Shown in pieces: positions 9,697-18,957 of a stretch of 64,000 nucleotides of DNA. Under the pieces are notes generated by a model, which ran no database searches, was not told the origin of the DNA, and saw only the letters and a program-made list of their open reading frames with translations. The translations under genes were made by a program, and so were the position numbers. Numbering within the stretch: position 1 is the first letter of the stretch; the number at the start of each line of letters is the position of its first letter. This DNA comes from Alphaproteobacteria bacterium (lineage in GTDB: Bacteria; Pseudomonadota; Alphaproteobacteria; Thalassobaculales; Thalassobaculaceae): contig JANSYS010000002.1 of NCBI GenBank assembly GCA_024742275.1, positions 186,001-250,000 on the forward strand, given 5' to 3'.

Positions 9697-11193
9697 TCAT
9701 GTGCCGCAGAACGTCGCCTTCACCTCTTCGTCCGGTTTTGGCGGCTGGGCGTAGCGCTCCTGGCCGGGTTGGATGGAAAACGGCGTCTGCAGCACCGCCC
9801 GGAGATCCTGCAGCGGCTCCAGATCGTTCCCCTCCACGGCCGCGTCCAGTGCCGCCTCAACCAGGTGGTTGCGCGGAATGTATGCCGGATTGATCGCACG
9901 CATCTTGGTTTGCCGAGCACTGTCGTCGCGCGGTTCGGTGGCGAGGCGGGCGCGCCAATCGGCCACCCATCCGTCGAAAGCGTCGGGCCCGACGAACAGC
10001 GACCGAACCGATTCGTCGTCACCGCCCGCGCCGGTCAGTTCGGACAGTCCACGGAAGGTCAGGGTGAAATCCGCCTGCCCCTTTTCCATGGTCGTCAGCA
10101 GGCCGTCTATCAGATCGGCGTCGCTTTCCCGTACGGTCTCCAGGCCCAGTTTAGCGGAGAAGATCCGGGTATGCGCCGCGCGATAGCGATCGGGGAAGTT
10201 GTTGATCGTGTCCTGGGCGATCTCCAGCGCCTGCTCCTCGCTCCCGTCGATCAGCGGCAGCAGGCACTGGGCGAGGCAGGCCAGGTTCCAGTGGGCGATG
10301 CCGGGCTGGTTGCCATAGGCGTAGCGGCCGCCATGGTCGATGGAGCTATAGACGGTACCCGGATGATAGGTGTCCATGAAGGCGCAGGGACCGTAGTCGA
10401 TGGTGTCGCCGGCCACGGACATGTTGTCGGTATTCATAACCCCGTGGATGAAGCCAACCCCCATCCACGCGGCGACGAGATCGGCCTGGGCGGCGACGAT
10501 CCGATCGAGTAGTTCCCGGTACGGAGTATCGGACTCGCGTGCGTCCGGGTAATGCCGGTCGATTACATGGTCTGCCAGCAGCCGCAGCGCCTCGGTGTCG
10601 CGGCGCGCGGCAAAGAACTGGAAGGTGCCGACCCGAATATGACTGCGGGCGATCCGGGTCAGGATACCGCCCGGCAGCGCGCGGTCGCGGAACACCGCCT
10701 CGCCGGTGGTGACCACGGCCAGCGACCGGGTCGTGGGGATGCCTAAGGCGGCCATCGCCTCGCTGACAATGTACTCCCGCAACACCGGGCCCAGGGCGGC
10801 ACGGCCGTCACCCATGCGGGAATAGGGTGTCGGACCACTGCCCTTCAGCTGGATGTCGCGGCGCACGCCGTCGCGGCCGATTATCTCGCCAAGCAGGATC
10901 GCCCGTCCGTCGCCGAGTTGCGGAACCCAACCGCCGAACTGATGGCCGGCATAGGCCATGGCCAGCGGTTCCGCACCGTCGGGAACGCGATTGCCGCCGA
11001 GCGACTGGACCGCCGCCTCGCTACGCAGGGCCGCGGGATCGAGGTTCAATTCTCGGGCCAGGCCCTCGTTGAGCAGCAGCAGTCGTGGCGCCTGCACCGG
11101 AGTCGGGTCGAGCTTGGTGAAGAACCGCTCGGGCAGGCGGGCATAAGTGTTCTCGAAGGTGAATAGAGGGGTGCGGGGGGCTGGATCGGCCAT
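9697..11193 (-). CDS. selO: Protein adenylyltransferase SelO (YdiU/UPF0061)
   Basis: A 498-residue pseudokinase that transfers AMP from ATP to protein Ser/Thr/Tyr residues and is linked to redox stress. Family motifs include [18 protein letters not shown], the ATP-binding [30 protein letters not shown] and DYGPCAFMD. The C-terminus is FCGT, with a cysteine three residues from the end at the position occupied by selenocysteine in metazoan SelO. I use the ATG at 11193, which has AAGGAG at good spacing, rather than the in-frame GTG at 11211. It is divergent from the DapA-family gene. Confidence 0.92.
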   Translation of the reverse strand: MADPAPRTPLFTFENTYARLPERFFTKLDPTPVQAPRLLLLNEGLARELNLDPAALRSEAAVQSLGGNRVPDGAEPLAMAYAGHQFGGWVPQLGDGRAILLGEIIGRDGVRRDIQLKGSGPTPYSRMGDGRAALGPVLREYIVSEAMAALGIPTTRSLAVVTTGEAVFRDRALPGGILTRIARSHIRVGTFQFFAARRDTEALRLLADHVIDRHYPDARESDTPYRELLDRIVAAQADLVAAWMGVGFIHGVMNTDNMSVAGDTIDYGPCAFMDTYHPGTVYSSIDHGGRYAYGNQPGIAHWNLACLAQCLLPLIDGSEEQALEIAQDTINNFPDRYRAAHTRIFSAKLGLETVRESDADLIDGLLTTMEKGQADFTLTFRGLSELTGAGGDDESVRSLFVGPDAFDGWVADWRARLATEPRDDSARQTKMRAINPAYIPRNHLVEAALDAAVEGNDLEPLQDLRAVLQTPFSIQPGQERYAQPPKPDEEVKATFCGT

Positions 11194-11204
11194 TGCATGC
11201 TCCT

Positions 11205-11219
11205 TCGACACGGTGTCGA
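11205..11219. promoter_or_regulatory. 15-base palindrome upstream of selO
   Basis: A perfect inverted repeat, TCGACAC-G-GTGTCGA, ends 11 bases upstream of the selO start codon and directly abuts its AAGGAG ribosome-binding site. It could be an operator or an RNA hairpin limiting ribosome access. No regulator is known for it. Confidence 0.35.
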
Positions 11220-11395
11220 CCGATACTTGGCCCGTATAGGGGAAGACGCAAGGCTGTCAGGTTCGTCGCCTCCATCCTGCATTCTCAACGGCGACGGCCA
11301 AGCCGGCAGGTCGCAGACTGCGGGTCGATGCTCGCATCCAGGCGTGGCCGCCGCTAGTCTCTCGACATCGTCAGACCAACTCGAAGAGGCCCCAG

Positions 11396-12319
11396 ATGCC
11401 TAAGGAAACGCCATACACCGGTATCTTTCCGATCGTCCCGACGCCTTTCACCGAGGACGGCGCACTGGATCTGGACGGGCAGAAGCGGATCCTCGACTGC
11501 ATGATCGACCAGGGTGTCGACGGGCTCTGCATCCTGGCGAACTACTCCGAGCAGTTCCTGCTCTCCGACGCCGAGCGAGAGACGCTGCAGACGCTGTGCA
11601 TGGAGCATGTGGCGGGCCGAGTGCCAGTGATCGCCACCTGCAGTCATTTCTCGACCCAGGTGGCGGTCGCACGGTGCAGGCGTGCGCAAGACCAGGGGGC
11701 CGCCATGGTGATGATGATGCCACCGTATCACGGCGCGCTGCTGAAGGCGGGCGACCAGGGCGTGTTCGAGCATTTCGCCGCCCTGTCCGAGGCGATCGAC
11801 ATCCCGATCATGATCCAGGACGCGCCGCTCAGCGGGACGACCCTGTCGGTGCCGCTGCTGGCCCGGCTCGCCCGGAACCTGCCCAATGTCAGCTATGTCA
11901 AGATCGAGATGCCCGGCACCGCTGCCAAGCTGCGTGCCCTGATCGAGGCGGCGGGCGATCATATCGACGGCCCGTTCGACGGTGAGGAGGGCATCACTCT
12001 GTTGGCGGATCTGGACGCCGGAGCGACCGGCACCATGACCAGCGGTCTCGCCTGCGAACAGATCCGACCGATCGTGACGGACTTCCTGGCGGGGGACCGT
12101 GCGAAGGCGGAGGCGCAGTACAACCGCCTGCTGCCGCTGATCAATTTCGAGAATCGTCAATGTGGGCTTCGCGCCTGCAAGACGGTGATGCAGGCGGGCG
12201 GGGTCATCAAGTCGGACCATGTACGCCACCCGCTGGAGCCGCTCCCGGCTCCGACGCGCGACGCGCTCCTGACGATGGCGCGGGACCTGGACCTGCTGGC
12301 GATGCGGTGGGGTGAATAG
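11396..12319 (+). CDS. Dihydrodipicolinate synthase (DapA) family aldolase/dehydratase
   Basis: A 307-residue TIM-barrel Schiff-base lyase. The start has the family-typical GIFPIVPTPFTEDGALD; the Schiff-base lysine is in VSYVKIEMPG near residue 167; the active-site tyrosine is in MMMPPYHGAL. The usual GTTGE loop is replaced by ILANYSEQ, which marks it as a non-biosynthetic paralogue. Such enzymes act on 2-keto-3-deoxy sugar acids (for example L-2-keto-3-deoxyarabonate dehydratase) or on N-acetylneuraminate-like compounds. No sugar-acid genes lie next to it, so the substrate is not assigned. It is divergent from selO and convergent with the flavin monooxygenase. Confidence 0.8.
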   Translation: MPKETPYTGIFPIVPTPFTEDGALDLDGQKRILDCMIDQGVDGLCILANYSEQFLLSDAERETLQTLCMEHVAGRVPVIATCSHFSTQVAVARCRRAQDQGAAMVMMMPPYHGALLKAGDQGVFEHFAALSEAIDIPIMIQDAPLSGTTLSVPLLARLARNLPNVSYVKIEMPGTAAKLRALIEAAGDHIDGPFDGEEGITLLADLDAGATGTMTSGLACEQIRPIVTDFLAGDRAKAEAQYNRLLPLINFENRQCGLRACKTVMQAGGVIKSDHVRHPLEPLPAPTRDALLTMARDLDLLAMRWGE

Positions 12320-12337
12320 GAGCGAAAGGACAGGGCC

Positions 12338-14092
12338 TCAGGTCACCAGTCCCAGCTCCCGCGCCTGGATCTGCAGGGCCAGGTACTTCGAGTAAATCCG
12401 GCACTGGGAGAACGCGCCGCCGGTGAACCAGAGGCCCGGCTGTCCGGTCGGCATCCACATGTTGCGCAGTTCCTGGGTGTCCGGGTCGTAGCCCCACACG
12501 GGGCCAGCGCGGTCCGCCACAGAGTCGCCGAAGAGCAGACGCACCATATGATCCTGGTTCTTGTATCCGGTCGCCAGAACTACCAGGTCCGCCGGCCGAT
12601 CCTCGCCCGCAGCCATGGCGACACCGTTCGCCGTGAAGCAGTCGATATCGGCATACTGGATCAGGTCGATCTTGCCCGCCGCGATCAGTTCCGAGCAGCC
12701 GACATTGAAGTAATAGCCACCGCCCCGTGTTCGGTATTTCAGCGGCCAACCGGTGCCGTCATCGCCGAAATCGAGTCGGAAGCCCGCCTTCTCCAGGCCG
12801 TCCAGGAGCGGTTTGTCGATTTCCTTAACCCGGTCAGTGATTTCCCGATGCGCCGTCTTCAATAGTGCCAGCGGCACCGACAGGTTGATCAGATCGCGGT
12901 CATCCAAGCCTGGGCCGGGACCGTGATAGACGCCGTCGTAGAACTGCGCGCTCGGCTCGACATTCACCACCAGGGTCGGGCTGCGCTGCACCATCGTCAC
13001 GTCGGCACCGTTGCCCTGCAGGTCCTGGGCGATGTCGTGGGCGCTGGTGCCGGTCCCGAACACCATGACAGGCCGGTTCTTCCATGCGGCGCCGTCTTCG
13101 AACTGGCTGGAGTGCAGAACCGTACCCTTGAACCTGTCCAAGGTCGGGATGTCGGGAATACTCGGCGTGCCGCTGACGCTCGTCGCCATCACGATATGGC
13201 GCGGCCGCATCACCCGGTTGCTGCCGTCGGCGAGCGTCAGGCGGGCGGACCAGCACTGCGCCGCCTCATCCCATTCCGCCGCGTCGAAGCTTGTCCGGGT
13301 CCAGAAGTTGACCGCCATGACGTCGACATAGAATTCGAGCCAGTTGGCGATCAGATCCTTGGGAATGTAGGACGGGAAAGTCTCGGGGAAGGGCAGGTAG
13401 GGCATGTGGTTGCTGTGCACCGTGTTGTGCAGCTTCAGCCCGTGATAGCGAAGGCGCCAGTTGTCTCCGACCCGAGCCATTCTATCGACCACCAGCGTAT
13501 CGATGCCGAGCTGGCCGAGACGGGCAGCGGCGGTAATGCCGCCATGGCCGCCGCCGACGATCAGCACCGCCGGGTCTCGGTCTTCGTAGGCGGTCGCTGC
13601 CCGGCGTCTGTCGAGCCAATTGGGACCTTGGAACGCGCGACCGACGGCGGCCTCGTCGCGGGCCTTGCGGAGGGTCGCCTCCTCGTGACCGCGGATCGAG
13701 TCCAGTGCCGTGAGCAGGGTCCATGCCTTCCGCGATCCGACCTTCATCCGCAGCAGGCCGGTGCAGCGCCCGATATCGGTTTCGAACGTCAGGATGGCTT
13801 CCACCACCTCCGCGCCTGCCCGGCGCACTGTCCTGGCAGGGCAGCGATCAGTATCGATGGCGACCGCCCGCATGCCCCTCTGCATCGCCAGCCGGTGCAG
13901 GGCGGTAGCGATGGCCTCCCGCCCGCTCGTGGTCTGCAGCGTCCAACTCAGCGCCACGGTGTCGCGCCAATCGCCGTCATCCTCGAAAAGTTCGCCGACG
14001 GGGCGAGCGGTCCCGGCGGCGAGCGCCTCGTTGAAATCCTCTACCCAACGGAGCGCGGCACGCTCCGGCGCTCGGAATACCGCATCGTCCAT
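12338..14092 (-). CDS. FMO-type flavin monooxygenase with N-terminal SnoaL-like domain
   Basis: A 584-residue predicted cytosolic flavoprotein that oxygenates a small molecule with NADPH and O2. Residues 1-165 resemble an NTF2/SnoaL-like fold. The FAD-binding GGGHGGI follows at about 178-184, then the FMO fingerprint FKGTVLHSSQF, the NADPH-binding FGTGTSAHDIAQDL, and the ATGYKNQ motif near the C-terminus. It resembles the CzcO/YUC-like class of flavin monooxygenases. It stands alone on the minus strand, convergent with the DapA-family gene. The substrate is unknown. Confidence 0.82.
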   Translation of the reverse strand: MDDAVFRAPERAALRWVEDFNEALAAGTARPVGELFEDDGDWRDTVALSWTLQTTSGREAIATALHRLAMQRGMRAVAIDTDRCPARTVRRAGAEVVEAILTFETDIGRCTGLLRMKVGSRKAWTLLTALDSIRGHEEATLRKARDEAAVGRAFQGPNWLDRRRAATAYEDRDPAVLIVGGGHGGITAAARLGQLGIDTLVVDRMARVGDNWRLRYHGLKLHNTVHSNHMPYLPFPETFPSYIPKDLIANWLEFYVDVMAVNFWTRTSFDAAEWDEAAQCWSARLTLADGSNRVMRPRHIVMATSVSGTPSIPDIPTLDRFKGTVLHSSQFEDGAAWKNRPVMVFGTGTSAHDIAQDLQGNGADVTMVQRSPTLVVNVEPSAQFYDGVYHGPGPGLDDRDLINLSVPLALLKTAHREITDRVKEIDKPLLDGLEKAGFRLDFGDDGTGWPLKYRTRGGGYYFNVGCSELIAAGKIDLIQYADIDCFTANGVAMAAGEDRPADLVVLATGYKNQDHMVRLLFGDSVADRAGPVWGYDPDTQELRNMWMPTGQPGLWFTGGAFSQCRIYSKYLALQIQARELGLVT

Positions 14093-14287
14093 TCTTCAGA
14101 ACCTCCCCAGGCCGCCGGGTTTGGCTGCGGCCCGGCGTGCTCTATGCTGTATCAGCGTAGGGGCCGCGCGATCCCGACGGCAAGACGCCGATTGCGGGTG
14201 AGGACGTCGAGAGTCGTTGTCGCCGGAGATCCGAGGGGCTATGCACACGCCCCCCATAACGCGGGACACCATCGGGAGGACCGGACA

Positions 14288-14713
14288 ATGACGGCCGACG
14301 GCTATGCCGGCGACGTGACCAGCGTCGAGGCGATGAAGATTCTGGAAAGCGACGAGCGGGCGGTTCTGCTCGACGTGCGCACGGATGCGGAGTGGACATT
14401 CGTCGGCCGGCCGGACCTGGGCGGCCTGGGCCGCGAGCCGGTCCTCATCTCGTGGCAAACGTTCCCCGGAATGGCGCCGAATGGCGGCTTCGTGGACGCG
14501 GTCCGCCGCGCGGTCCTGGACAAGGGTGCTCCCGTCCTGATCCTGTGCCGATCCGGTCAGCGATCGCAGAAAGCCGCGATCGCCCTGACCGAGGCCGGGT
14601 TCGAGGACTGCCGCAACATCTCCGACGGTTTCGAGGGCCCGAAGAATGAGACCGGGCATCGGAACACCGTCTCAGGCTGGCGGGCGAACGGCCTGCCCTG
14701 GCAGCAGGGCTGA
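14288..14713 (+). CDS. Rhodanese-domain sulfurtransferase
   Basis: A 141-residue single-domain rhodanese, moving sulfane sulfur through an active-site cysteine. The domain has VLLDVRTDAEWTFVGRPDL and the active loop LCRSGQRS with the catalytic Cys near residue 87. It starts at an ATG with a GGGAGGACC site. It heads an operon with a DUF1737 gene 10 bases later and metZ, which overlaps that gene. The context suggests supply or shuttling of sulfur for homocysteine synthesis. Confidence 0.85.
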   Translation: MTADGYAGDVTSVEAMKILESDERAVLLDVRTDAEWTFVGRPDLGGLGREPVLISWQTFPGMAPNGGFVDAVRRAVLDKGAPVLILCRSGQRSQKAAIALTEAGFEDCRNISDGFEGPKNETGHRNTVSGWRANGLPWQQG

Positions 14714-14723
14714 GGCGCCGCCT

Positions 14724-14924
14724 ATGGCCGATCGTAAGATTTACCGGCTTCTAACCGGTCGGGATGACGCGGCGTTCTGCGTCCGCGTCGGCGACGCCCT
14801 GAAGGACGGATACGTGCTGTACGGGTCCCCCGGCATTACCCATGGCCCCGACGGTGTGGTCGTTTCCCAGGCAGTCGTGCTGCCCGAGTTCCTGCCGCCG
14901 CGATACGAGGAGACTTCGGCGTGA
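14724..14924 (+). CDS. DUF1737 small protein
   Basis: A 66-residue protein matching the DUF1737 pattern: IYRLLTGRDDAAFC at the start, then a GDALKDGYVLYGSPGI segment and a C-terminal VVSQAVVLPEF. The function of the family is unknown. It lies 10 bases after the rhodanese gene, and its TGA overlaps the GTG start of metZ by four bases, so it is made together with the sulfhydrylase. Confidence 0.75.
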   Translation: MADRKIYRLLTGRDDAAFCVRVGDALKDGYVLYGSPGITHGPDGVVVSQAVVLPEFLPPRYEETSA

Positions 14925-16111
14925 CATCCGGTGCATCCCATTGGCGCCGCGCGACCCGGCTGGTCCGCGCCGGCTTGAACCGCAGCCCGAACAACGAGAC
15001 GGCCGAAGCGCTGTATCTGAATTCAGGCTTCGTCTTCAACTCGGCGGCCGAAGCTGAAGCGGCGTTCAAGGGCGAGAACGACGTCTATATGTACTCTCGC
15101 TATGGAAATCCGACCGTGTCGGTTTTCGAGGAGCGGTTGGCCGCGCTGGAAGGCGCGCAGATGTGCCGGGCGACGTCGACGGGCATGGCGGCGATCTTCT
15201 CGGCACTTGCCTGCCAGCTGAAGAGCGGCGACCGGGTCGTCGCCGCCCGCGAGCTCTTCGGTTCGTGTCATCACATCGTCTCCAAGATCCTGCCGAAATG
15301 GGGAGTGGAGACCGAGTTTGTGAAGGGAACGGATCCGGCGGCCTGGGAGGCGGCGCTGTCCAGACCAGCCAAGGCGGTTCTGCTGGAGAGCCCGTCGAAC
15401 CCGATGCTCGACCTGGTCGACGTGGCCGCGGTCGCCGACCTTGCCCACGCCGCCGGTGCCACGCTGATCGTCGACAACGTTTTCGCCACGCCGCTGTATC
15501 AGTCTCCGCTGGCGCTAGGCGCCGACGTGGTCGTGTACTCCGCGACCAAGCATATCGACGGTCACGGCCGTTGCCTCGGCGGCGCCGTGCTGGGCTCGGC
15601 GGACTGGATGAATGAGCACTTCATTCCATTCTACCGCAACACCGGGCCGTCCATGAGCCCTTTCAACGCCTGGGTCATGGCGAAATCGCTGGAAACGTTG
15701 GAACTGCGCGTCGATCGCATGAGTGCGACGGCGGCGATGGTCGCCGACTGGCTGTCGGCCCACGAAAAGATCCTTCAGGTGCGGTACCCGGGACGCGCCG
15801 ATCACCCGCAACACGGTCTGGCGATCCGGCAGATGAGCGGGTTCGGCAGTTTGGTCACCATGGAGGTGGCCGGCGGCAAGGATGCGGCGTTCGCCGTGCT
15901 CGATGCCCTGAGCGTGATCGACCTGTCGAACAATCTCGGCGATGCGAAGTCGCTGGCTTGCCATCCGGCCACGACCACCCATTCCAAGCTCCCGGTCGAG
16001 GAAAGGATGGACTGCGGTATTACCGACGGGGTGATCCGGATTTCCATCGGTCTCGAGCACCCGGACGATCTGACCGAGGATCTGGCGCAGGCGTTGGCGG
16101 CGACATCCTGA
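14921..16111 (+). CDS. metZ: O-succinylhomoserine sulfhydrylase
   Basis: A 396-residue PLP enzyme that makes homocysteine from O-succinylhomoserine and sulfide. It has the family YMYSRYGNPTVSVFEERLA segment, SGM-like TSTGMAAIFSAL, DNVFATPLYQ, and the PLP lysine in VYSATKHIDGHGR. Length and motifs match MetZ better than MetY, which is a separate gene at 28385. It starts at a GTG overlapping the DUF1737 stop. It is the third gene of the rhodanese operon. Confidence 0.88.
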   Translation: MTSGASHWRRATRLVRAGLNRSPNNETAEALYLNSGFVFNSAAEAEAAFKGENDVYMYSRYGNPTVSVFEERLAALEGAQMCRATSTGMAAIFSALACQLKSGDRVVAARELFGSCHHIVSKILPKWGVETEFVKGTDPAAWEAALSRPAKAVLLESPSNPMLDLVDVAAVADLAHAAGATLIVDNVFATPLYQSPLALGADVVVYSATKHIDGHGRCLGGAVLGSADWMNEHFIPFYRNTGPSMSPFNAWVMAKSLETLELRVDRMSATAAMVADWLSAHEKILQVRYPGRADHPQHGLAIRQMSGFGSLVTMEVAGGKDAAFAVLDALSVIDLSNNLGDAKSLACHPATTTHSKLPVEERMDCGITDGVIRISIGLEHPDDLTEDLAQALAATS

Positions 16112-16143
16112 CCGGCGGTTCCGTGAGGTGGGCTTCACGGATT

Positions 16144-16173
16144 GACGATGGCCGATCCGTGTCGGCCATCGTC
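16144..16173. terminator. Perfect 12-bp hairpin between convergent metZ and porin genes
   Basis: The arms GACGATGGCCGA (16144-16155) and TCGGCCATCGTC (16162-16173) are exactly complementary around a six-base loop. The hairpin sits between the ends of two convergent genes, so a bidirectional terminator role is likely. There is no clear T-run on either side, so it is not a classic intrinsic terminator. Confidence 0.55.
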
Positions 16174-16186
16174 CGTGTTCGTGGGA

Positions 16187-17299
16187 TCAGAATTCCAGCG
16201 TGACGCCTGTAACCATCGCCCAGCCCTCATTGTCGGCGCCGCTGTCGGCCTCGAACCTGCTGTGGAAGAGGGAACCGAGCGCGGTGATTCCGGGACCGAT
16301 CTCGTATGCGCCGGAGAGCATGACGGTCTTGTGCTCGCTGTCGCCCGCAATCGCGATGCTGTCCTCCACGGAGCCCTGATAGTAGGAGACAGACACCGAT
16401 GCGTCGCCGAAGGCATAGGCGACGCCGATGTCGAAGCCGTCGCCGTCGAAGGACGTCGCGGTGTCGGTGCCGCCTCCCGGATTGCCCTTGGTGTTGGCAT
16501 ACGAACCGCCGACGGTGAAGCCTGCATAGGTCAGATTGGCGCCGAAGCTGTACCCTTCGGCGTCGCTCCCGGCCGCGCCGACGCCGTCGGGCTTGTCGGC
16601 GAAAAGATAGCCGACGGCGATGGCCACATCCGTTTCGCCGAAGCTTTCCACGAAGTTCGCACCGAGCGCGATCCCGTCGCTGTAGATGTCACCCGACGGC
16701 TGGGCGTTGCTGTCCCGCTCGAACTCCGGGAGATAGGAAACGCCGAATTGGAAACCTGCGAAACGCGGCGTGAAGATGTTGATCTTCGTCGCCTGATCTT
16801 CACCGAGGTACAGATAGGTCGACTGGAACGCGGAATCTGAGTCGCCGCCCGTCAGGTTGACGACCCAGTCGGAGATGTCGCTGTCGTTGATGCCATAGCC
16901 GACATCCGGGGCCGAGTAGTGCATCAGGGCTGCGACCGTGTCGGTCTGCCCGATTTCCAGCCGTCCGGCCGCGTTCTCGATATAGAGCATCGAGCCGTCG
17001 ATCTGATCGTTACCCGCCGACTGCGCTTTGAGTCCAACCTCGGCGCCGACCGACAGGCCGTTGTCCAGCGTGATCATTCCACCGAACGTCAGAGTGCCGT
17101 CGGTCTTCACGTCGAACCCGCTGAAATCGCCGGTGTTGGTGTCGTTGTCGGCGTAGCCGAGGTACTGCGAGTAGTCGCCGCCGATGCCGAGAGACAGTTT
17201 TTCGGCCGCGTCCGCCGGGGAGGCGACGGCAAACATTGCAAGCACGGAGGCGGCAATGCCTACCGGACGCCGCCATACGAATCCGATCGGTTGGGTCAT
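16187..17299 (-). CDS. Outer membrane porin
   Basis: A 370-residue beta-barrel porin of the Gram-negative type. Residues 1-31 form a signal peptide ending ASPADAA. The mature part is built of alternating strands rich in Gly, Asp, Tyr and Phe, and the protein ends in phenylalanine (TGVTLEF), the signal for outer membrane assembly. Segments such as GRLEIGQTD and FQFGVSYLPEF are typical of general porins. The ATG has a GGAGAGGACC site. The upstream region is shared with the divergent iron module. Confidence 0.85.
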   Translation of the reverse strand: MTQPIGFVWRRPVGIAASVLAMFAVASPADAAEKLSLGIGGDYSQYLGYADNDTNTGDFSGFDVKTDGTLTFGGMITLDNGLSVGAEVGLKAQSAGNDQIDGSMLYIENAAGRLEIGQTDTVAALMHYSAPDVGYGINDSDISDWVVNLTGGDSDSAFQSTYLYLGEDQATKINIFTPRFAGFQFGVSYLPEFERDSNAQPSGDIYSDGIALGANFVESFGETDVAIAVGYLFADKPDGVGAAGSDAEGYSFGANLTYAGFTVGGSYANTKGNPGGGTDTATSFDGDGFDIGVAYAFGDASVSVSYYQGSVEDSIAIAGDSEHKTVMLSGAYEIGPGITALGSLFHSRFEADSGADNEGWAMVTGVTLEF

Positions 17300-17423
17300 G
17301 AGGTCCTCTCCAGAGGGTCTAAGTGAAGGTTTGAGGGGATTTTGGTCGTGCGAAGGTTTGTAGGGATTTATCAGGGCGAAACTGGCGTTTTGTCTGCGAA
17401 TGGCGCTTCTTGTCGGGCATGTT

Positions 17424-17435
17424 ATGTTATAACAT
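17424..17435. promoter_or_regulatory. 12-base perfect palindrome, possible porin operator or promoter element
   Basis: ATGTTATAACAT is a perfect palindrome in an AT-rich patch 125 bases upstream of the porin start. Read on the minus strand, TATAAC could serve as a -10-like element. It may be a regulator site; none is identified. Confidence 0.35.
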
Positions 17436-17501
17436 ACTATTCTCTTGAACCCGGTAGCGCAACGGCTCGGACGCCATTTGCGGGAGAGTGGTCGAAGGAT
17501 T

Positions 17502-17548
17502 AATGCGAGTCATTCGCATTTATGTATTGCAATTGCGAATAGGTTGCA
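17502..17548 (+). promoter_or_regulatory. Two Fur/Mur-like TGC-N9-GCA boxes upstream of the iron module
   Basis: The first box lies inside a perfect dyad, AATGCGA-gtcat-TCGCATT (17502-17520), with TGC-N9-GCA at 17504-17518. A second TGC-N9-GCA lies at 17534-17548 and is flanked by TTGCAAT repeats. The centres are 30 bases apart, close to three helical turns. The pattern fits the Fur/Mur boxes of alphaproteobacteria, and the downstream genes are an iron-type imelysin module. Repression of the module by an iron-loaded Fur protein is inferred. Confidence 0.6.
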
Positions 17549-17641
17549 ATAACAAGAAGTCCAGTTGACGGCAGATGCCGCGTGGACGCCGCCGACGCCG
17601 CCGGGCGCTGCCCGGGGCGAACCCACGGAAGGGAAAGCTAG

Positions 17642-18913
17642 ATGAGACGTTGGATGATGGCGGGACTGGCGGTGCTGAGTATGTCGCCGGTCACCGCGCA
17701 TGCCGCGGCGCCCGCCGCGCAAGAGGTGCTGACGACCTATGCCGACATCGCCCACGCCGCGTATTCCGACTCGCTGATCACCGCCAAGCGCCTCCAGGGT
17801 GCCGTTCGGGCGTTGATCGTCGCGCCGTCGGCCGGGACCCATGCCGCCGCCAAGCTGGCTTGGCAGATCGCCCGCGTGCCCTATCAGCAAACCGAGGCTT
17901 TCCGGTTCGGCAATCCGCTGGTGGACGAGTGGGAGGGCAGGGTGAATGCCTGGCCGTTGGACGAGGGGCTGATCGACTATGTCGATACCGGGCGCTACGG
18001 CAAAACCAGTGACGAGAACCCTTACTACACGGCGAATATCATCGCTAATCCGGTTCTCAAGATCGGCGGGCGCACGCTTGAGACGCCGCAGATCACGACG
18101 GCGCTCATCCAGGAACTGAACGAGTTCGACTCGGTCGAGGCGAACGTGACCACCGGCTACCACGCGATCGAGTTTCTGCTGTGGGGGCAGGATCTGAACG
18201 GCACGGGGCCCGGCGCCGGTGCTCGTGTCTACACCGACTACGCGGCGGGCGACGCTTGTTCGAACGGCAACTGCGAACGCCGGGCTCAGTATCTCCAGGT
18301 CGCCGCGGATCTGCTGGTCGCCGATCTCGAGGAGATGGTGGCGAATTGGGATCAGAGCGGAGCCGCCCGTGCGCAGCTGATGGAAGCCGGGGACAAGGGT
18401 GGCCTGGCGATGATCCTGACCGGCATGGGAAGCCTGTCTTACGGCGAGCTGGCCGGCGAGCGGATGAAGCTCGGCTTGCTGCTGCACGATCCGGAAGAGG
18501 AGCATGACTGCTTCGCCGACAACACCCACTGGTCGCACTACTACGATGCGATGGGCGTGAGGAACATCTATCGGGGGCGCTACGTGAGGGTCGACGGGTC
18601 GGTCGTCGAAGGGCCGAGCGTATCGGACCTGGTGGCGGCAGAGGACGCCGAACTCGACGCGACGCTCTCCGCCGCTCTGGACGGCACGATGGCGAAGATG
18701 ACCGAGATCGTTCTCGCCGCCGAGGCCGGCGAAGCCTACGACCAGCAGATCGGGGAAGGTAACGAGACGGGCAACGCCCGGGTCGACGCCGCCATCACGG
18801 CCCTGCTGGTGCAGACACGAGAGATCGAGCGCGCGGTCGCGGCGCTCGGGCTGGACAACCTCTCCATCGAGGGGTCGGACAGTTTAGACAATCCCGCCGC
18901 TGTCTTTCAGTGA
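17642..18913 (+). CDS. Imelysin family periplasmic iron-regulated protein (IrpA-like)
   Basis: A 423-residue predicted periplasmic protein of the imelysin (peptidase M75) family, thought to take part in iron uptake. A signal peptide covers about residues 1-22. The imelysin GxHxxE motif is intact as GYHAIE at 172-177, within a segment that continues FLLWGQDLNGTG as in IrpA-type proteins. It starts at an ATG after GGAAAG. It is the first gene of the module imelysin, DHOR, imelysin, DUF1513, downstream of two iron boxes. Confidence 0.88.
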   Translation: MRRWMMAGLAVLSMSPVTAHAAAPAAQEVLTTYADIAHAAYSDSLITAKRLQGAVRALIVAPSAGTHAAAKLAWQIARVPYQQTEAFRFGNPLVDEWEGRVNAWPLDEGLIDYVDTGRYGKTSDENPYYTANIIANPVLKIGGRTLETPQITTALIQELNEFDSVEANVTTGYHAIEFLLWGQDLNGTGPGAGARVYTDYAAGDACSNGNCERRAQYLQVAADLLVADLEEMVANWDQSGAARAQLMEAGDKGGLAMILTGMGSLSYGELAGERMKLGLLLHDPEEEHDCFADNTHWSHYYDAMGVRNIYRGRYVRVDGSVVEGPSVSDLVAAEDAELDATLSAALDGTMAKMTEIVLAAEAGEAYDQQIGEGNETGNARVDAAITALLVQTREIERAVAALGLDNLSIEGSDSLDNPAAVFQ

Positions 18914-18957
18914 CCGGGATTGACGCGATCACTCTCTAGTCGAAGCATGGCAAACTT

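Larger units (their letters stand above)
17300..17641. other. Divergent intergenic region between porin and iron module
   Basis: About 340 bases without a gene. The half near the porin has lower GC and holds the palindrome at 17424-17435. The half near the imelysin gene holds two TGC-N9-GCA boxes at 17504-17548. No small open frame with a convincing ribosome-binding site was seen. Confidence 0.7.

Noticed and set aside
12923..14287. Plus-strand extension upstream of the rhodanese start
   Set aside because: It is antisense to the flavin monooxygenase. The ATG at 14288 with GGGAGGACC gives the correct rhodanese length.
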